Source of the DNA: Serinus canaria
Lineage: Eukaryota; Chordata; Aves; Passeriformes; Fringillidae
DNA: 64,000 nt
Direction of reading: 5' to 3'
Assembly: GCF_022539315.1 (NCBI RefSeq)
Contig: NC_066313.1
Location: forward strand, 37,113,059-37,177,058
The notes under the pieces were generated by a model that was not told where the DNA came from, made no database searches, and saw only the letters and a program-made list of their open reading frames with translations. Below, in pieces: positions 24,501 to 37,600 of the stretch. The position numbers were made by a program, and so were the translations under genes. Each line of letters starts with the position of its first letter. Position 1 is the first letter of the stretch.

Positions 24501-27500
24501 ACTTAGAGTTATACATGGCTCTTTCTGTCACAATCATCACTAACATGGTTTCTGTAAGAAACAGATACAATGACCAAAAATCAGTGGAACACTCTGCCTT
24601 GCCTCTAAGAACCATGTCTCCATTATCTTTTCCCCACAAAAATGTTATGCCCTGACTGAGCATAGCAGTGTAACTGAATCTCTGGAGGAATGAAGTCCTG
24701 TTACACACCAGAACAGCCTTTATTTCTGTCTTCTTTTACCAAGTAACATCATGTACCCATCCCACCTGTCAGCAGTTCTCCCTCTAGATGAAACAGCTCT
24801 CTAAGAGTCTGAGAATGGGAGTACCTTAGAACATAAACACACGTCCTGGCTCAGCTCAGAGGGTGTGAGGACTTTGTGCCACCACCTACCTTTGTCCGCT
24901 GCTCAAGCAGCGACTTGGCAGAACAAACCCACACTGCTACATTCAACTACCACTTCTCTACTCCAGGATCCCACCTTGTGTAAGCTCCAGCACATTCACC
25001 CCCAGCTGAAGGTGCAGAACTCTTTCATGCCCTCCCAACTACTGCCTCCAAGACAGGGAAACTGCAGTTTTGTTGAGGCAACCTCCAGATCTAAGCAACA
25101 AAATCATGATCTCCTTTGTTTGCATGTATGGGGTCAGGGAAAGATATTTAGAACCTGCTAAAAAGGTAAGACTACTGCAATTCAGGGTACTGCAGTTCTG
25201 GCAAGTCTCTCCAACCACATGTTCACACTGCCTCCTAACACAGCAGCCTAGCTACAAAAAATAGCATGCTGCTACAAAAATCCCTCTCCTGGATGATGTT
25301 CCTGCACAATTTGTGCACACAGCTCATCCTGAGCAGCTGCAGCCAACAGGGGTGGTATAGAGTTGAATTGCAAGCACACTCTATGTACAGCTCTTAGAGG
25401 TCTGTGCACAACTGAACACTGTTCTAGAAAGACCTGAGAGGGTACATGACACTCTAAATTCAGGGTTTGCTTTTTCACCATGAAGAAAACAGCTGATGTG
25501 CCTTCCTGTTGTACTGCCACAGCCCGGCTGACAACCCCCGTCCTGTCCTGCGCTGGCTGAGGCCAAGCCAGGACTGCCTCCTCCTACCCTCCCTGCCAGT
25601 GCTGTCACTGTTCAGTGTCTAGCTCAGTCAAGATGCCCGGGGCCCTCTTTATGACTTTTATAATGGAAGTTTTTCCATAACCTGGATCATTTTGCCAGGA
25701 CTAGCTTAGAGTGTGACTGCAGGAGTGAAGGCAAGCAAAACCCCGGCAGGAGAGAGGGAGCAGCTTGAACCAACCAGGGAGAGAGTCATTTTATCCCTGG
25801 ATGCTGCATAAGCCTCCTGATAACAAAGATGCATGAGGAGAACACCTGAGGTCTCTTCTAGCCATCTACCAGGTATTCTTTCGTAACTTTCTCCTGAATG
25901 TTTGAGTCCTGAAACCCACAAAGGTCAGATTGTTTAGCTTCACACAACTTAAGGGGAGAGAGGTTTGTGTTACCAAATTGTTGTGTAACAGTTTTCACAA
26001 GTCCACAAAGATTCTTCTATCCTGAATCACAATAAAAATGAGAAAAAGGAATCTTTTTTGGCTTAGACAATATTAAAATGCACCCTTTTTTCTAACTTTT
26101 TTCCTTTCCTCTGATTTAATCTCTCCTTGGTAACCTCCTACACACTCCAAGTCACTTTGCACATTTTGAACAGAGTTGTTGTGCATAAAGCCACAGCACT
26201 GGTTCGACACGTTCAATCCGACAGCATGAACACCTTGCTTCTGTATTACTCCTTTCCCCAAAACCATGTCTGCTCCATCTTCTGAGAAGACAAGCTCTCC
26301 AAGCTGGAACTGCTTTTGTTCCAGCTACACAGTCCCCTTGCTTCTGCAGCCCCTGAACTCAGATTTGGCCTGTCTCTGTCTACCTTGTGAGCATGCACTG
26401 GTCAGCAGCAACAGCTGAAAGACATGCTGCAGGGACAGGAATGCACATATTGTACGGGTACAAAAACATCCAGAGAGAATGAGTAGTGTTTAAAAAAATC
26501 TATCTTTTCAAATATGGAATTGAAAGTCAAAAGCCAAGTGAGAGGTTTAATCTCCTATAGGAAAATATCTCTCTGATACTTCACATTTAAAGGACAACCG
26601 GTGAATATTTTGGTTGTACTTAACATATCTAAACTTTCCTTTGCTCCCCTTTTTTAAAATGTCTTTGTCTCAAGAAATGGAAAATTATTAAATCACCATT
26701 TAATAATTTTCACCATTTAATAATCACCACTTAATCACCATTTTTGCCACTTTGCAGGCAGCATAGTCAGTAAGCTGCAGGAATACCCATTTCACCTGAA
26801 ACTGGAGAACTACACTTGTGCTGGTCCCTCCAGGTACTCTGTAGCAGTCAGTGGAAAGCAGGATACCTAGGAGCTGCACCTTTGGGATAAGTACCCTTCC
26901 TCCCACTGAAGGCTAAGAACTAGGGTAAAGGACTGTCAGTGCAGATCTGGAAGGGCAAATCCCAATTCTGGTCCCTCCTTGTGGTCAGCATAGCAAAACC
27001 CAATCTCCTGGACATCCCCAAACATCTGAGCAGTCATATCCTACACTTTTCAGAGATGTACAAATGTGCTGTGTGCAAAGAGGCAGCAGAGAATGACCCA
27101 GGTCAAACACAAATACTGCATGGATTTAATTTAAAAAGGCATGACTCCAGAGCTTGTAAGACAGGCTGTCTTAGTTGAGGTATAAAAGACAGATTTTGTG
27201 TCAGAGCTGGCTCTTGTCTGCTGTCACAAAGAACCACATAAGGGAAGTCAGCCTTCCTGTAAAGACTTAGCCATAGGATTACTTTTACATATTTGATTAA
27301 TTAATTAACTTTGCTTTGCAAAACATATACACTTACATAACTAATGCTTCTCTGCTTTAAATGCCTTTGGGGGGGGTCTCAAACCATGTTCACCTATTCC
27401 TTCCCCTGAATTGCCCTACCACTTCATCCCTTTCCTCTTTCATGGCTGTTTCCATCAGTCAATCAATGAAGGACAGTGCCACTATGGCAGGTGCATCAAG

Positions 27501-30500
27501 ATTCATCATTATTCCAATGATGAATGGAATATGAATATTGGAAAATGGAATGAATATTCCAAAATGTCTGAAACAAAACAGATAGAGAAGCCCTTTCCAT
27601 TCATGTCAGAAAAAAATCCCCACAGCGGTCTAATTCTGGCCAGCTGACACTGACCGAAGATGCAGAACTGATACAGATCTGTGCAGAAACAAGATGAGAA
27701 TGCTTCTTTAGGACAGTTTTTCACAGGTGGATAGGTTTCTTCTCTAAATGAAACATTTCCTAAAACAGGAAAAAGGACACATTTTTCTGGCATTTCACTG
27801 CTAAGGTGCTTCTGTCCTCTCAGTGCTCAACCATCAGGACCACTGAACAGAAGCCATGCTTACTTGACTGCAAACACTGCACTACACTGAGGAGAATTTC
27901 AGCTGCCATTTATGGCTATTTCAAGTGTACTTGGAGAAGATTTGTGTGCTAAGAATCCTACTGGAAATGCAATAAAACATAAATCAAGGAAGTAAATGGA
28001 CTTTGTTGATTATTTTTGAATCATTAGGAATACCACAGGAGAAAGACTATGGGAAAGAACAGAAATATCTCTGCCTGACTGAAGCACAGGGACTTTTCTG
28101 AGGATTACGACCAGATGGCTTGAAAAACTGTTAGAGACATTCAGAGCTGCAGGATATTAATTGCAAGAAAATGCTTTATGTCTTATTCCTTTGGGATATT
28201 AAAAGTTCAAAGAGTAAAAGACAAAACACCATGGACACACGGATCATTTCAGAAGAGTACACAAAGAATCAAATATACCATCCAAAGATCACATCAAGCC
28301 CATTCAGCTCCTAAGAGAGCACTTGGCCAAAGGCAGCCTCCTAGCTTAGTTAAAAAAAATCAAAACACAAGAAGTACTTAAGTTATCAAAAAATGTTCTG
28401 ACAACAGATCACGTATTACACTACTCTAAAGACAGTAATAATACACAAAGTACACTGCAACTGCCTTTTAACTACTCCTTCCTGACACAACTAAAAAAAA
28501 ACAAATCACAAACTGTGATCTCTACCTATCATACATGTTTTGAGAAAGCATAAAAGTGCTTGAGAAATCACTTGCTTACTTACCACTGTCTTGAAAATCT
28601 TTAAAAAGAAGCTGAAGGTTATTGTATTTAAAAAAAGGAAATACAATCCCTAAAGTAATATAAAGAGACTCTTCTGCAGGAGGAAGCAGCCACCATGCAG
28701 TGTTCCCCTGGGGTTTTCTCCTTTGTTTTTTCCACGATGTTCTTCTCCACTCAGACCCGAATGTCCAGTGACAAAGAACAGCATCTCTGGGTTCCCTGGG
28801 CTGGTGAATCTCCTGGGCTCTTGCTGCACAACTAAAAGGCAATGCTTAGAAGCTCAAAGGAACACATTGTTGAGGGCCACTCGTTCAACCATGGCTGGCT
28901 TGTCTCTTCAAGTTTGTATGGCTTGGTGCCTCAAGACAATTCTCTCATTAGGCTCTGACAGAAAGTCGTCATTGACTCAACTCAGCAACGCTCCCTGGCA
29001 CAGAAGGTTGCAGATATTATCTATTCAGACAAGTCCAACATTTTTTAATACAGAACCTTCTTCACTGCCAAGGGTTCCACATATGTCTCAAACCACAACG
29101 CCTCTGCTCTCCATGGGCTGCTCAAAAACTTTGGACAGCACATTAGCTAGACTCTATCCTTTATTTTTACTTAATTTTGTTAAGCAAACAATTTACATGC
29201 AAAAAGAAGCTTAAAAGTTTCAAGGAAATCATTAAGCTAGTTCAGTGACTTTCATATCAAGAGTCTTAAGTGACAGAAAAACCAGACAAAACTCTGACCA
29301 AAACCAGAGTTATAAATTCTACCAACTAAAATAAGTCACAGAATACTGCCTCCGTTACTAAGTATTTCACTTGTGAGTTTGATACAGATAAATATATATT
29401 TATAATGAGCAAACAATCATACAGAAGGCAACAAAGATGTTTCATTCCGTGCAAAAACATCTACAGAAAATCAAATCTTGGCAGGCACTGCATGCAATCA
29501 CAAATCCATGTACTCGCTTTAAATACCATGCTTGTTCATTCCTGCCTGATCTGTCCTTCAGTTTACAAAACTATAACTAACAGGGGGCAGGGGGGGAAGC
29601 CACCTCTTACCTGGTTTTAGTCAACAAAAAGCAAATTCTTGCACTTTGTAGCTAGGAGAAATATGGCAGTCAATTAGGAAGAGATGAAAATATTTTGGAG
29701 AACATATGAAGGCCATTTGCTCACTCTCCTTAGCTTTCCATTCCTAATAGATGGCAATCATAAATGCTTCCAGAGATTTTTTCACTGTGCGTTACTCCAC
29801 ATTCAAGCTTTAGGTACCTCTATATAGGAAAAATTAGCAATGTTTGCTGTCTTTGCTCTTTTCTAACTAGATGAGCACTCAGGGAGTATTATTTCCATGT
29901 AAAGGAGACAGAAAACTGACTGCATCTGGCTTTTCTCCCTATCTAATTTGCATGAAATCAATATTTTTCAACCCAAAGGTTGGCTACTCTGGGTTTGTTT
30001 CCTTGAAAGGGGGAGGTGCAGAAAAGGACTTATTGGGGAGAGGTGCAAGGAGAGAACCAAGATTTTCCATCTCTTGGGATATTTTAAAATCAAAATTATT
30101 ATAATTCTTATGAAATATGCAGCACTTACTATAAACTGGAGTTCTTGAAAAATGTGGCAGGGGCTAAATTCCAGTCACTGACAGGGCTGTCCTGGCATGA
30201 CCATGCTTATGGACAAGAGCATCATTCATTCTCCAGAGCCAGTCCTTTGTGCTTTTGTTCATCAACAGCTTAATGCTCCAAAGAAAGAAAGAAAGCCCAT
30301 TTTCCCCAGGCACACAAATGCAATTCATATGGTCAAAATCAGAATTTTGAGATAGTTAGAATATGTTTCCCTGTAAGACTTCCTTACTTCTATTCTGCTG
30401 CTCTTTAAGTCCCTGTGTTTGACACCTTTGATAACATAAAGCACTGCCTGTTCTTGGATTTGGCCCTTGGACTTTGTCCCTGCGTACAAAGGGACCTATG

Positions 30501-33500
30501 GAAATACAACTGGCAGGTCAGGTGAAGGCCACTTCTGCCTGCACAGCTTCTACTCCTGTACAGACACATGAAAACATGAAGTGCACCTCCATGTGAGAAC
30601 AGAACCAAGTGATGATGCAGAGAAATACATGGTCAAGTCTTCATACAGTGACAGTAAAAAGATGAACAGTTTATTCAATTTCACTGCTGCATCACCAGCT
30701 CACATCTAGCCAAGTGTTTTGTGACCACAGGTCAATTATCTTCACCATCTGGTGGCTTGTGCAATACAGTCTGTAACTTAATAGCAGTCACAGTCCAGTG
30801 CACTGGGAAGGAAAGCTCCCAGCATGGAAGACATCTTTGCATTTGCTATGAACAACTGCTGCTTACAGGCAGCCTCATATGCAAAGAGTCAAGGGCTAGT
30901 CTGAAACAGGAATATTTATCTCCATATATTATCACGGAGCTGACTGGCAAGGCTGAAGGTCTTCAAATACCATGGAGGAGCTTAGGCAGAGATTTTGTCA
31001 TGATTTAGTGCTTGCAAGCTAGCATCACTCACTGACTGAAAAGTCCCTTAAAATCAAAACTGAAAAACATAGCTTAAATGAGTGCTTGGAGTTTAAAACG
31101 TTATGTCACTCTCTAAACCCAGCTCTTGTTGAACATGTGTTACACATAACCAAAGCCTGACACACTTCCTGCATTGGCAGGGAGATAGTAATGGAAAAGC
31201 TCACTGAGGCTAGTTTTAGTGATTTACAGCAAAGGATGGAAGGGGGGGGGGGATCACATCTTTCTTCAATATGTTTTTCTACTAACAATATACATGTCCT
31301 ACAAAGAGCTAGTCTAAGCTACTTTGCACTAAAGCTAGAGTAAAGCAAAGGTGGCAAAGTCAGTGTCTGGCATTTCAGTCAATCCTGCCCAATATCATCT
31401 AAGGGACACGATTCACCTCAATTGTAGAAGTCTACATCTGGAGATATTACTCTGCACTCTCTCCACAGTAAGAAGAGAAACACATTAGGTTCTCAAAACA
31501 GACAGAACTGCACCTTTACTTGAGCCAGGTTAAAGCTGGGATCCACAGAAATCACTTGCTGCCCCTCAAAGTATGTTCCCAACACCTACACCAAGAACTT
31601 CTCTAGCTCAACTCCACTACATTCTCACCTAACATGGGCATGTCCTTAAAGCTGAGCTAGATCAGATCATAAATGACCTATGTCCTTCTACTGAGCACAA
31701 AGGAATTGTGGTTGGCTAGCTTGAATGCAGACTTGCCCAAACAGACTTAATCCAGGAAACCTAAGGAGACTGCAACAGTATCCGTTTACTGTCTTGGAAG
31801 GAAATACTCCTTCGTATACCTTTTGTCATGCACCAGTTATGTATCTTACAAAATACCACATGGGCTTGTCGACAGTTTCTAACCATACACATAATAGAGA
31901 ACAAATAAAGTTACAAGCCACTCTGTTTCTTCCCTTCAAGTCCTAACCTTTCTAACCTTCAAGTCCTGGGAATGCTACAATAATATTCTTGCACCTCATG
32001 CATTAACCTACTTACTGTAAATCCACAAATCCCTCGTATATTGCAAAAGAAAATCATTATGTAGGGAACAAACAGTCATGAATGGTCATATGCTTGCACA
32101 CTATTTTGTCTGGATTCAGAGGAGTATCAGTATCACTGTTGCCCCTAAAGGGGAGAATGGTTTAGTGTTTGCAACAGCAATGCTAACAACAAAGATTTAA
32201 ACTACTTTTTCTGAAGGCTGCACAACAAGGCAGGCGACACAGATCTGCTGTAGTTTCCTTCTTTCTAGGTGCAAGAAGCAATATAAAGAAAACAACATAT
32301 GAGTTTCCATCCTTTGGTTTAAGCTTTTGCTGCATGCAATCCAAAAGCAGATACAATAGGCCTTAACAAATTATCAGGCAAAGGTACTGCTCTTAAGGGA
32401 AGTGGTAGCAGGCTCTAGGGCTATATCCACTGCATCTCAACTGCAAATGAACAGCATCCAACCCTTTTATAAGGGCCACTCCAAAACTTTGAACATGCTA
32501 AGCTTCAGGCATTATCCTATAAAGCAACAGCTACCTAAAAATGAAAATCCCTACTGATAAAAGATAGAGCATCAGCAGGAAACTTCAGTACTATAAAATG
32601 CACAGACACATCTCCTCATATGCATAGGAGAAAATACTGCCTGCAGAACTTAGGAGCAAGAAACTCACTGTATTATATTAACCACCAACTTCCCAGGTCT
32701 GTAACAGCCATTTATACACTTTGATCCCTTTGGCAAAGTGGGCTTTAAGGTGTTTTTAACATCTCAACCCAAATTACAAAGTATCTATAGATTTCCTACT
32801 ATGGATTTCCATTTTCACTTCCAACTACTTCAATTCTGTTCTCGCCTGACCTATAACTTATGTTAAAACATATGGCAGGGTATTTGCTAAAAAATCCCTC
32901 AAAGATATATATACCCTAAATCAATTCTAAACAGCTTTAAATTTAAGATGAGGAAAGGGGTGGAAGGAGAACCTAAGAGCACTTTGTTGCTTTTCTGTTG
33001 GGTTTTGTTTTGCTGTTTTTTTTCTTTTTTTTTTCCTATGAAACTAACTGAAGCAGCCAAAAGTTATTTAGTTAGTTTATGAAGTGAAAATTCTGTAAAC
33101 TTTCTACTGGAAAGGCAATTTAATCTCAGTTCCAGATACCGACACGCTCAATATTCATTAACAAAAAAACCAAAACAACAACAAACCTTTATAAAGGTTA
33201 TTATTAAATACTTTGGAGAAAGATTTAGGAAAAATACTGCACATGCATTCAGTAGGAATCCCTAGTGGCTGCCTCATTTACCTCATTACACACATGTGCG
33301 TGCAGACACAGGGTGTTAATTGCACTCCAAAAGAAAACTGCAGGCACAGACTGCAAGAAATTAGGTGGGTCCTTCCTCTGGTTCTCTCCTCCCAATGGAC
33401 GCCTACTATTCTTCTAAAAATTCCCCACAGAAAGAGAGAGTGCTAATTGTAGCTATCACAAAGTGTTTTTCCATCGTCAAAGAAATTTAATTCCTAAATT

Positions 33501-33645
33501 TGAGCCAATGCGCACGCAAAGGCAGAGACCAAATAGAGGTAGGAGTGATGATGAATCCACAGAGCAATTCACTCTAGCAGGAAAAATTTAAACACACAAC
33601 AAGAGAATAATCCCATAACTGGCATATCCACATCAAAATTTTGAA

Positions 33646-33687
33646 AAGCTTATTTTCAGCCTCTTAAAGCTTATTTTCAGCCTCTTA
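33646..33687. repeat. Tandem duplication, 21-bp unit, two copies
   Basis: Two perfect copies of AAGCTTATTTTCAGCCTCTT plus A lie back to back at 33646-33666 and 33667-33687 in intron 2. No function is suggested; it is a simple replication-slippage duplication and might vary between individuals. Confidence 0.93.
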
Positions 33688-34897
33688 AAGCAACACCTTC
33701 ATGTGAGAACATGGCATAGCCCAGTCACTTGCCACCCATACCACAAAGTCACTACAAAATGCATCAGTTCTCTCTTCAGGGCATGTTCTCTTACTCTCAT
33801 TCTTTCAGGAACAACATGGGACCTCTTTTTGTCCCATGGTAGTGAGATGCTCAGCTCAAATCTCAGTACCTCAGTACTCAAATCCAAGTAACTCTTGGGA
33901 GTTCATGCTGTCTTGTGCCAATGAAAGCTGCACAAGATGCTCAGGCAAGTAAGGAAAGAGCTGGAGTAGAGAACATGTTAGTGCCAATGTATCAGTTAAT
34001 GGTACAGCCTCATCTGCAATATCCAAGGCAAGGCCACATCTCAGAAAGTTCAAAGGAAACAGCAAAAACAATCAGGACCTTAAAAAATCTCTCACAGAAC
34101 TGACTTTCTCATGGAACAGTCACATGGCAGAGATGTCAATTCAAAGAAACCCAGACAAAGAATGACAAGCCCTGGGAAAGAACGTCCATTGTCCTCGACT
34201 TAAGACCTGAAAGAAATCAGCATTAGCTGGCCATCACTCATAACAACTGTTCCCTTTGGGAGCTGGCACCAGGCTGCAAGAGGAAGCCCAGGGAGCAAAC
34301 AGCAACACACCAGCACTGACAGCGGTGATCAGAGGACAGATGGTGGGTCTGCAGTTGCACTGGCAATACCAACACAGGCTGTACACAGGTACAGAACAGA
34401 TCATCTGACCCCCAAGAACTGCTCTCCAGCATAAGACACTCTCAGAATGAGGAGTGAAATGATGAACGCATGAGTTCCTCGAGGAGAATTAAGTCTATCT
34501 GTAGCAGTGGAAACTGTCTCTTTCTCCCTAAATTCTAATACAAACAGAAGCATGGGAATGCATTTTCTCCAGGTCTGCCTACCACTGACAAGCAGCCACT
34601 GGAGTGTAAAGGAATGACCCAGCTTTACACCTACACACAGCTGCACTGCAGCCACTTACACCACCTCTGCAAGAGTAAGCTTTAGGTGAAGCACAGAAGA
34701 TATGCCAAATTGTGTTCACACAGAGTTGATGCAGGTGAAGACAAGAAGCCAGCAGAAGCAGGTGCTCACTCTTAGCCTGCAGTGACACTATTGTAAATAA
34801 GTAATCCTCTGCTTACCATCTCTCCTGAAACACTACTCTAAAATGAAAGAGGAGCTGCATTTGTTCCAACCAAGGCAGAATTTTAGATTACTTAGAG

Positions 34898-34919
34898 AAA
34901 AAAAAAAAAAAAAAAAAAA
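34898..34919. repeat. Poly-A run of 22
   Basis: An uninterrupted A homopolymer in intron 2. The sequence on its left shows no recognisable retroposed gene, so it is listed as a simple repeat only. Confidence 0.92.
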
Positions 34920-36607
34920 GCAGGCAGGCTGTGAAGAAATCACTCCTGCATATTATAGGAACTGTGGCACAGCATGAAATTATGGGCTCCTAACGGCCTC
35001 CAGGAACACATAGGCATCTTCTGCTCAAACAAATCTCACATGCAGCTAAGTGAACATTCCTCTGTGGACACTGTTTTTGATTGCTAGTGAGTACAGAGGC
35101 TGTGTTGAATGGGAAACCAGACAAGCTGAGGAGAGGTGGAATCCCTGCCCAGACAGCTTACAGTTCACACAGATAAGGTGACAAAAGGGAGGAAAGAGTC
35201 ACAAAACACAATTGGGATTGCAAAGAAAACATGTTGAGCCGTCTTAACCACTAGAAGGGAAAGACAACTTCAGTTCTAAAAAGGAAATATTGGCTTGGCC
35301 TCTACCTCTAAAGGTAGCCCTCTAAAGTGAGAAGACAAGCTGCACATCAAAACTGAAAAAAGAATTCCACATATGCAAACTTCAGTAGAAAAAAAATAAA
35401 TAAGAAAGTTTAATTTTTTATAATATTATATATATATAACATAATATTATACAGTTACAGCTGTAGCAGAATTTGCAATCTTATTCATATCAACAAGCCA
35501 CTTAGCCTCAATCTAAAAATTATATTTTCTGTATGTTAGAGTGAGTGAATGGCCTAACTTCACAGGGGGAAAACTTCAGATGCATTTCAAATTTCCACAC
35601 CTAGGCATGTTAAGAAGATAACTATTCGTATCCATAGGCAAAAGGTGCAAACTATCATAGAATGCACATAAACTACTGATTAATTTTCAAATGTTAGCTT
35701 AAAATTGGCTAATAAGCTGCCTTTTAGAAAGAAACTTTCACATACTTGACACTTACGAACAGGTGGACTCTGTTATTAATTATGGATGACTGAGACAGCA
35801 CTCACAGGATGAAAAATCATCACGGTTGTCAAAGGAATTAGCTCTGCACTCTGAAAATTTTGTGCAATTTTACTGTGTTTACATTTTACAAAGATTCTTT
35901 ACCACAGCTGAGAAATGCTGAAGTTGTTAATACAATGTATCAGTACCAACAGTTTTATACCCAAGGACTTCTTTTTTTTGAGCTAAGCTATATAAACAAA
36001 CCCCTTGGTTTCATAAGAGGAACATCGAAACTCCTGTGACACTGAAATAGAACTCTGAATTCATAATTAACTAATCTAATAGCAGACTTTAAAGAACTCT
36101 GGACCTTTTTTATGTCAGAGCAATTCATTGTGACAGAAGATTATTTTTATCAGTTCGGAGATTGCAATCTTTCTCTGAAAGAAGGTAATTCCAAGGACTC
36201 AGTGTTTACAAACAGGCAGAAGCTCTCAGGATTGATCACCTCATGTATATACACATACACATAACATACAGACATAAGGAAGAAAAAGTATATACAACTG
36301 ACTGGTTGAGGATTTCACTTAAAGCACCTAAAAGAAAATGGAGTGGCTTTGAAAATTCATCTCCAAGTGAGGATTGCAGAGTCAGCTTTTTCAAGATTAA
36401 ACAACTTTATAAAGAAGGACATCATATGGTAGAGATTAAACTTCAATTTCACCTGTTTGACTTCAGGTCCTTTCAATAATTTGGCTAAATATATTTCGGC
36501 ATTACTGAAAGCTGACATTATTTTACCATAGCAAACTCACAGAAGCAAGATGTTCTCTGAAGGAGGTCACATTTTTGTATTTTTTTATTTTTTAAGACAA
36601 AACATAC

Positions 36608-36713
36608 CCTTAAATCTGGAGAGAAGTTGTCTGCTGAGGTGGAGATGGAGTCAGACGACAAAGCAGAAGCAGACTTGGTGTGAGTGGAATGGTCCGACTG
36701 CGACGTGGAAGCG
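36608..36713 (-). CDS. MTMR2: MTMR2 exon 2, residues 28-63
   Basis: The exon is 106 nt. The acceptor is TTTATAG|C and the donor AGG|GTATGT. It completes the Ser codon split by exon 1 and continues the Ser/Thr-rich N terminus, ending ADNFSPDLR. Ser59-Pro60 corresponds to human Ser58, a reported ERK1/2 phosphorylation site that controls which endosomes MTMR2 binds, so that control is probably conserved. The exon is alternatively skipped or joined to extra exons in mammals; nothing here shows whether that happens in this species. It lies between the two largest introns (22.1 kb and 15.6 kb). Confidence 0.96.
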
Positions 36714-36979
36714 CTATAAAGAGAAACAGCAGAGTGTATCAAAACTGTGCTCAAGAAAGTTCAAAAGCTGACAAGTCCAGCCACTTGCTTACAGTCATAT
36801 CAGGCATTTCTCACTGTTCCTATCCTTTCCACTCAGTTATTCAGACCTCAGCAGTACTTTAAGAGAACCTGTTCTACTTGCCATTACCAGCGATTACCAA
36901 AGCGTACACAACTCATTACTAAAACTCGGCTCTGACTGAGCCAACATTAACACAACCACCAGCTTGAGCACAGGAACAC

Positions 36980-37600
36980 ACTCAGTGCCCAAAGCCAGGT
37001 GAGCAGCTGCAGTGGAGCTGCAGGTGTAGCTGTGTGTGATGAGAGCCTGAGGCAAGAGGCCAGAACTACCAACCCTTTGCACAGTGAAGGGCCTGGGGAC
37101 CTGTGGCCCGGCCAGGTGACTGGACACTCAGAGACACGGCAGGAGCCAATGACCCCAGACCTTCCTGCATTTAGACTGGCAGGGTATAAAAGCCCAGGAG
37201 TCCCTCCTCAGAGGCACCGGCTGCTATTTTGTTATCTAGTTACTGCACCAAGATTGAGTTATTTTAAGGATCGAGTCATCTGAGACCCTGCTGTGGGAAA
37301 CCCGGGGTCGAGATGGTAACGAAACTTGGTCTGTCTGTGAGTTTGGGGTGCGTAGCTGCAAAGGGGCTTTGCTCTCAGCTCAGGTGCAGAGAGAGCGACT
37401 GTCAGATTGGCTCCTGGATGGTTGGATGGGGAAGTTTCCTTAGCACTGGATCAAATCCTAAATTACAGAAACTAAGGGCCTCCATTTCAGCCCTTCAGAT
37501 GGGAGATATTAGTGCACTGCAAGGGGATGAAAACAGACAGACTCCTGAACGCACGCCAGCACAGCCCCGACCGCAGCTGTGCAGCGGTGGAAGAAATTCA
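36980..37600 (+). mobile_element. Possible solo LTR or other promoter-bearing insertion
   Basis: This block in intron 1 differs from its AT-rich surroundings: GC-richer, many CpGs, and a textbook polymerase II core layout on the plus strand with CCAAT at 37146-37150 and TATAAAAG at 37185-37192. About 100 bp further on is a GGGAAACCCGGGGTCGAG stretch reminiscent of the junction or primer-site region of avian endogenous retroviruses. I cannot recognise a specific LTR family, find no clear terminal TG..CA pair or target-site duplication, and see no retroviral genes. It could equally be an unrelated cryptic promoter. Edges are approximate. Confidence 0.38.

Larger units (their letters stand above)
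21036..36607 (-). other. MTMR2 intron 2 (15.6 kb)
   Basis: This is the second largest intron. It contains homopolymer runs (poly-T 21504-21526, poly-A near 22203-22219 and 34898-34919, 11-base G run at 31242-31252), the 21-bp duplication at 33646-33687, and an AT palindrome-rich spot near 35418-35450. Scattered open frames of up to 163 codons (23529-24020 minus, 28723-29214 plus) show no recognisable domain. Confidence 0.88.

Noticed and set aside
28723..29214. 163-codon plus-strand open frame in intron 2
   Set aside because: Composition is Ser/Thr/Leu/Cys-rich without motif or repeat structure, with no splice or poly-A context; treated as chance.
35418..35450. TA-rich palindromic stretch as a functional hairpin
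   Set aside because: It is mostly an (AT)n microsatellite, which is self-complementary by nature.
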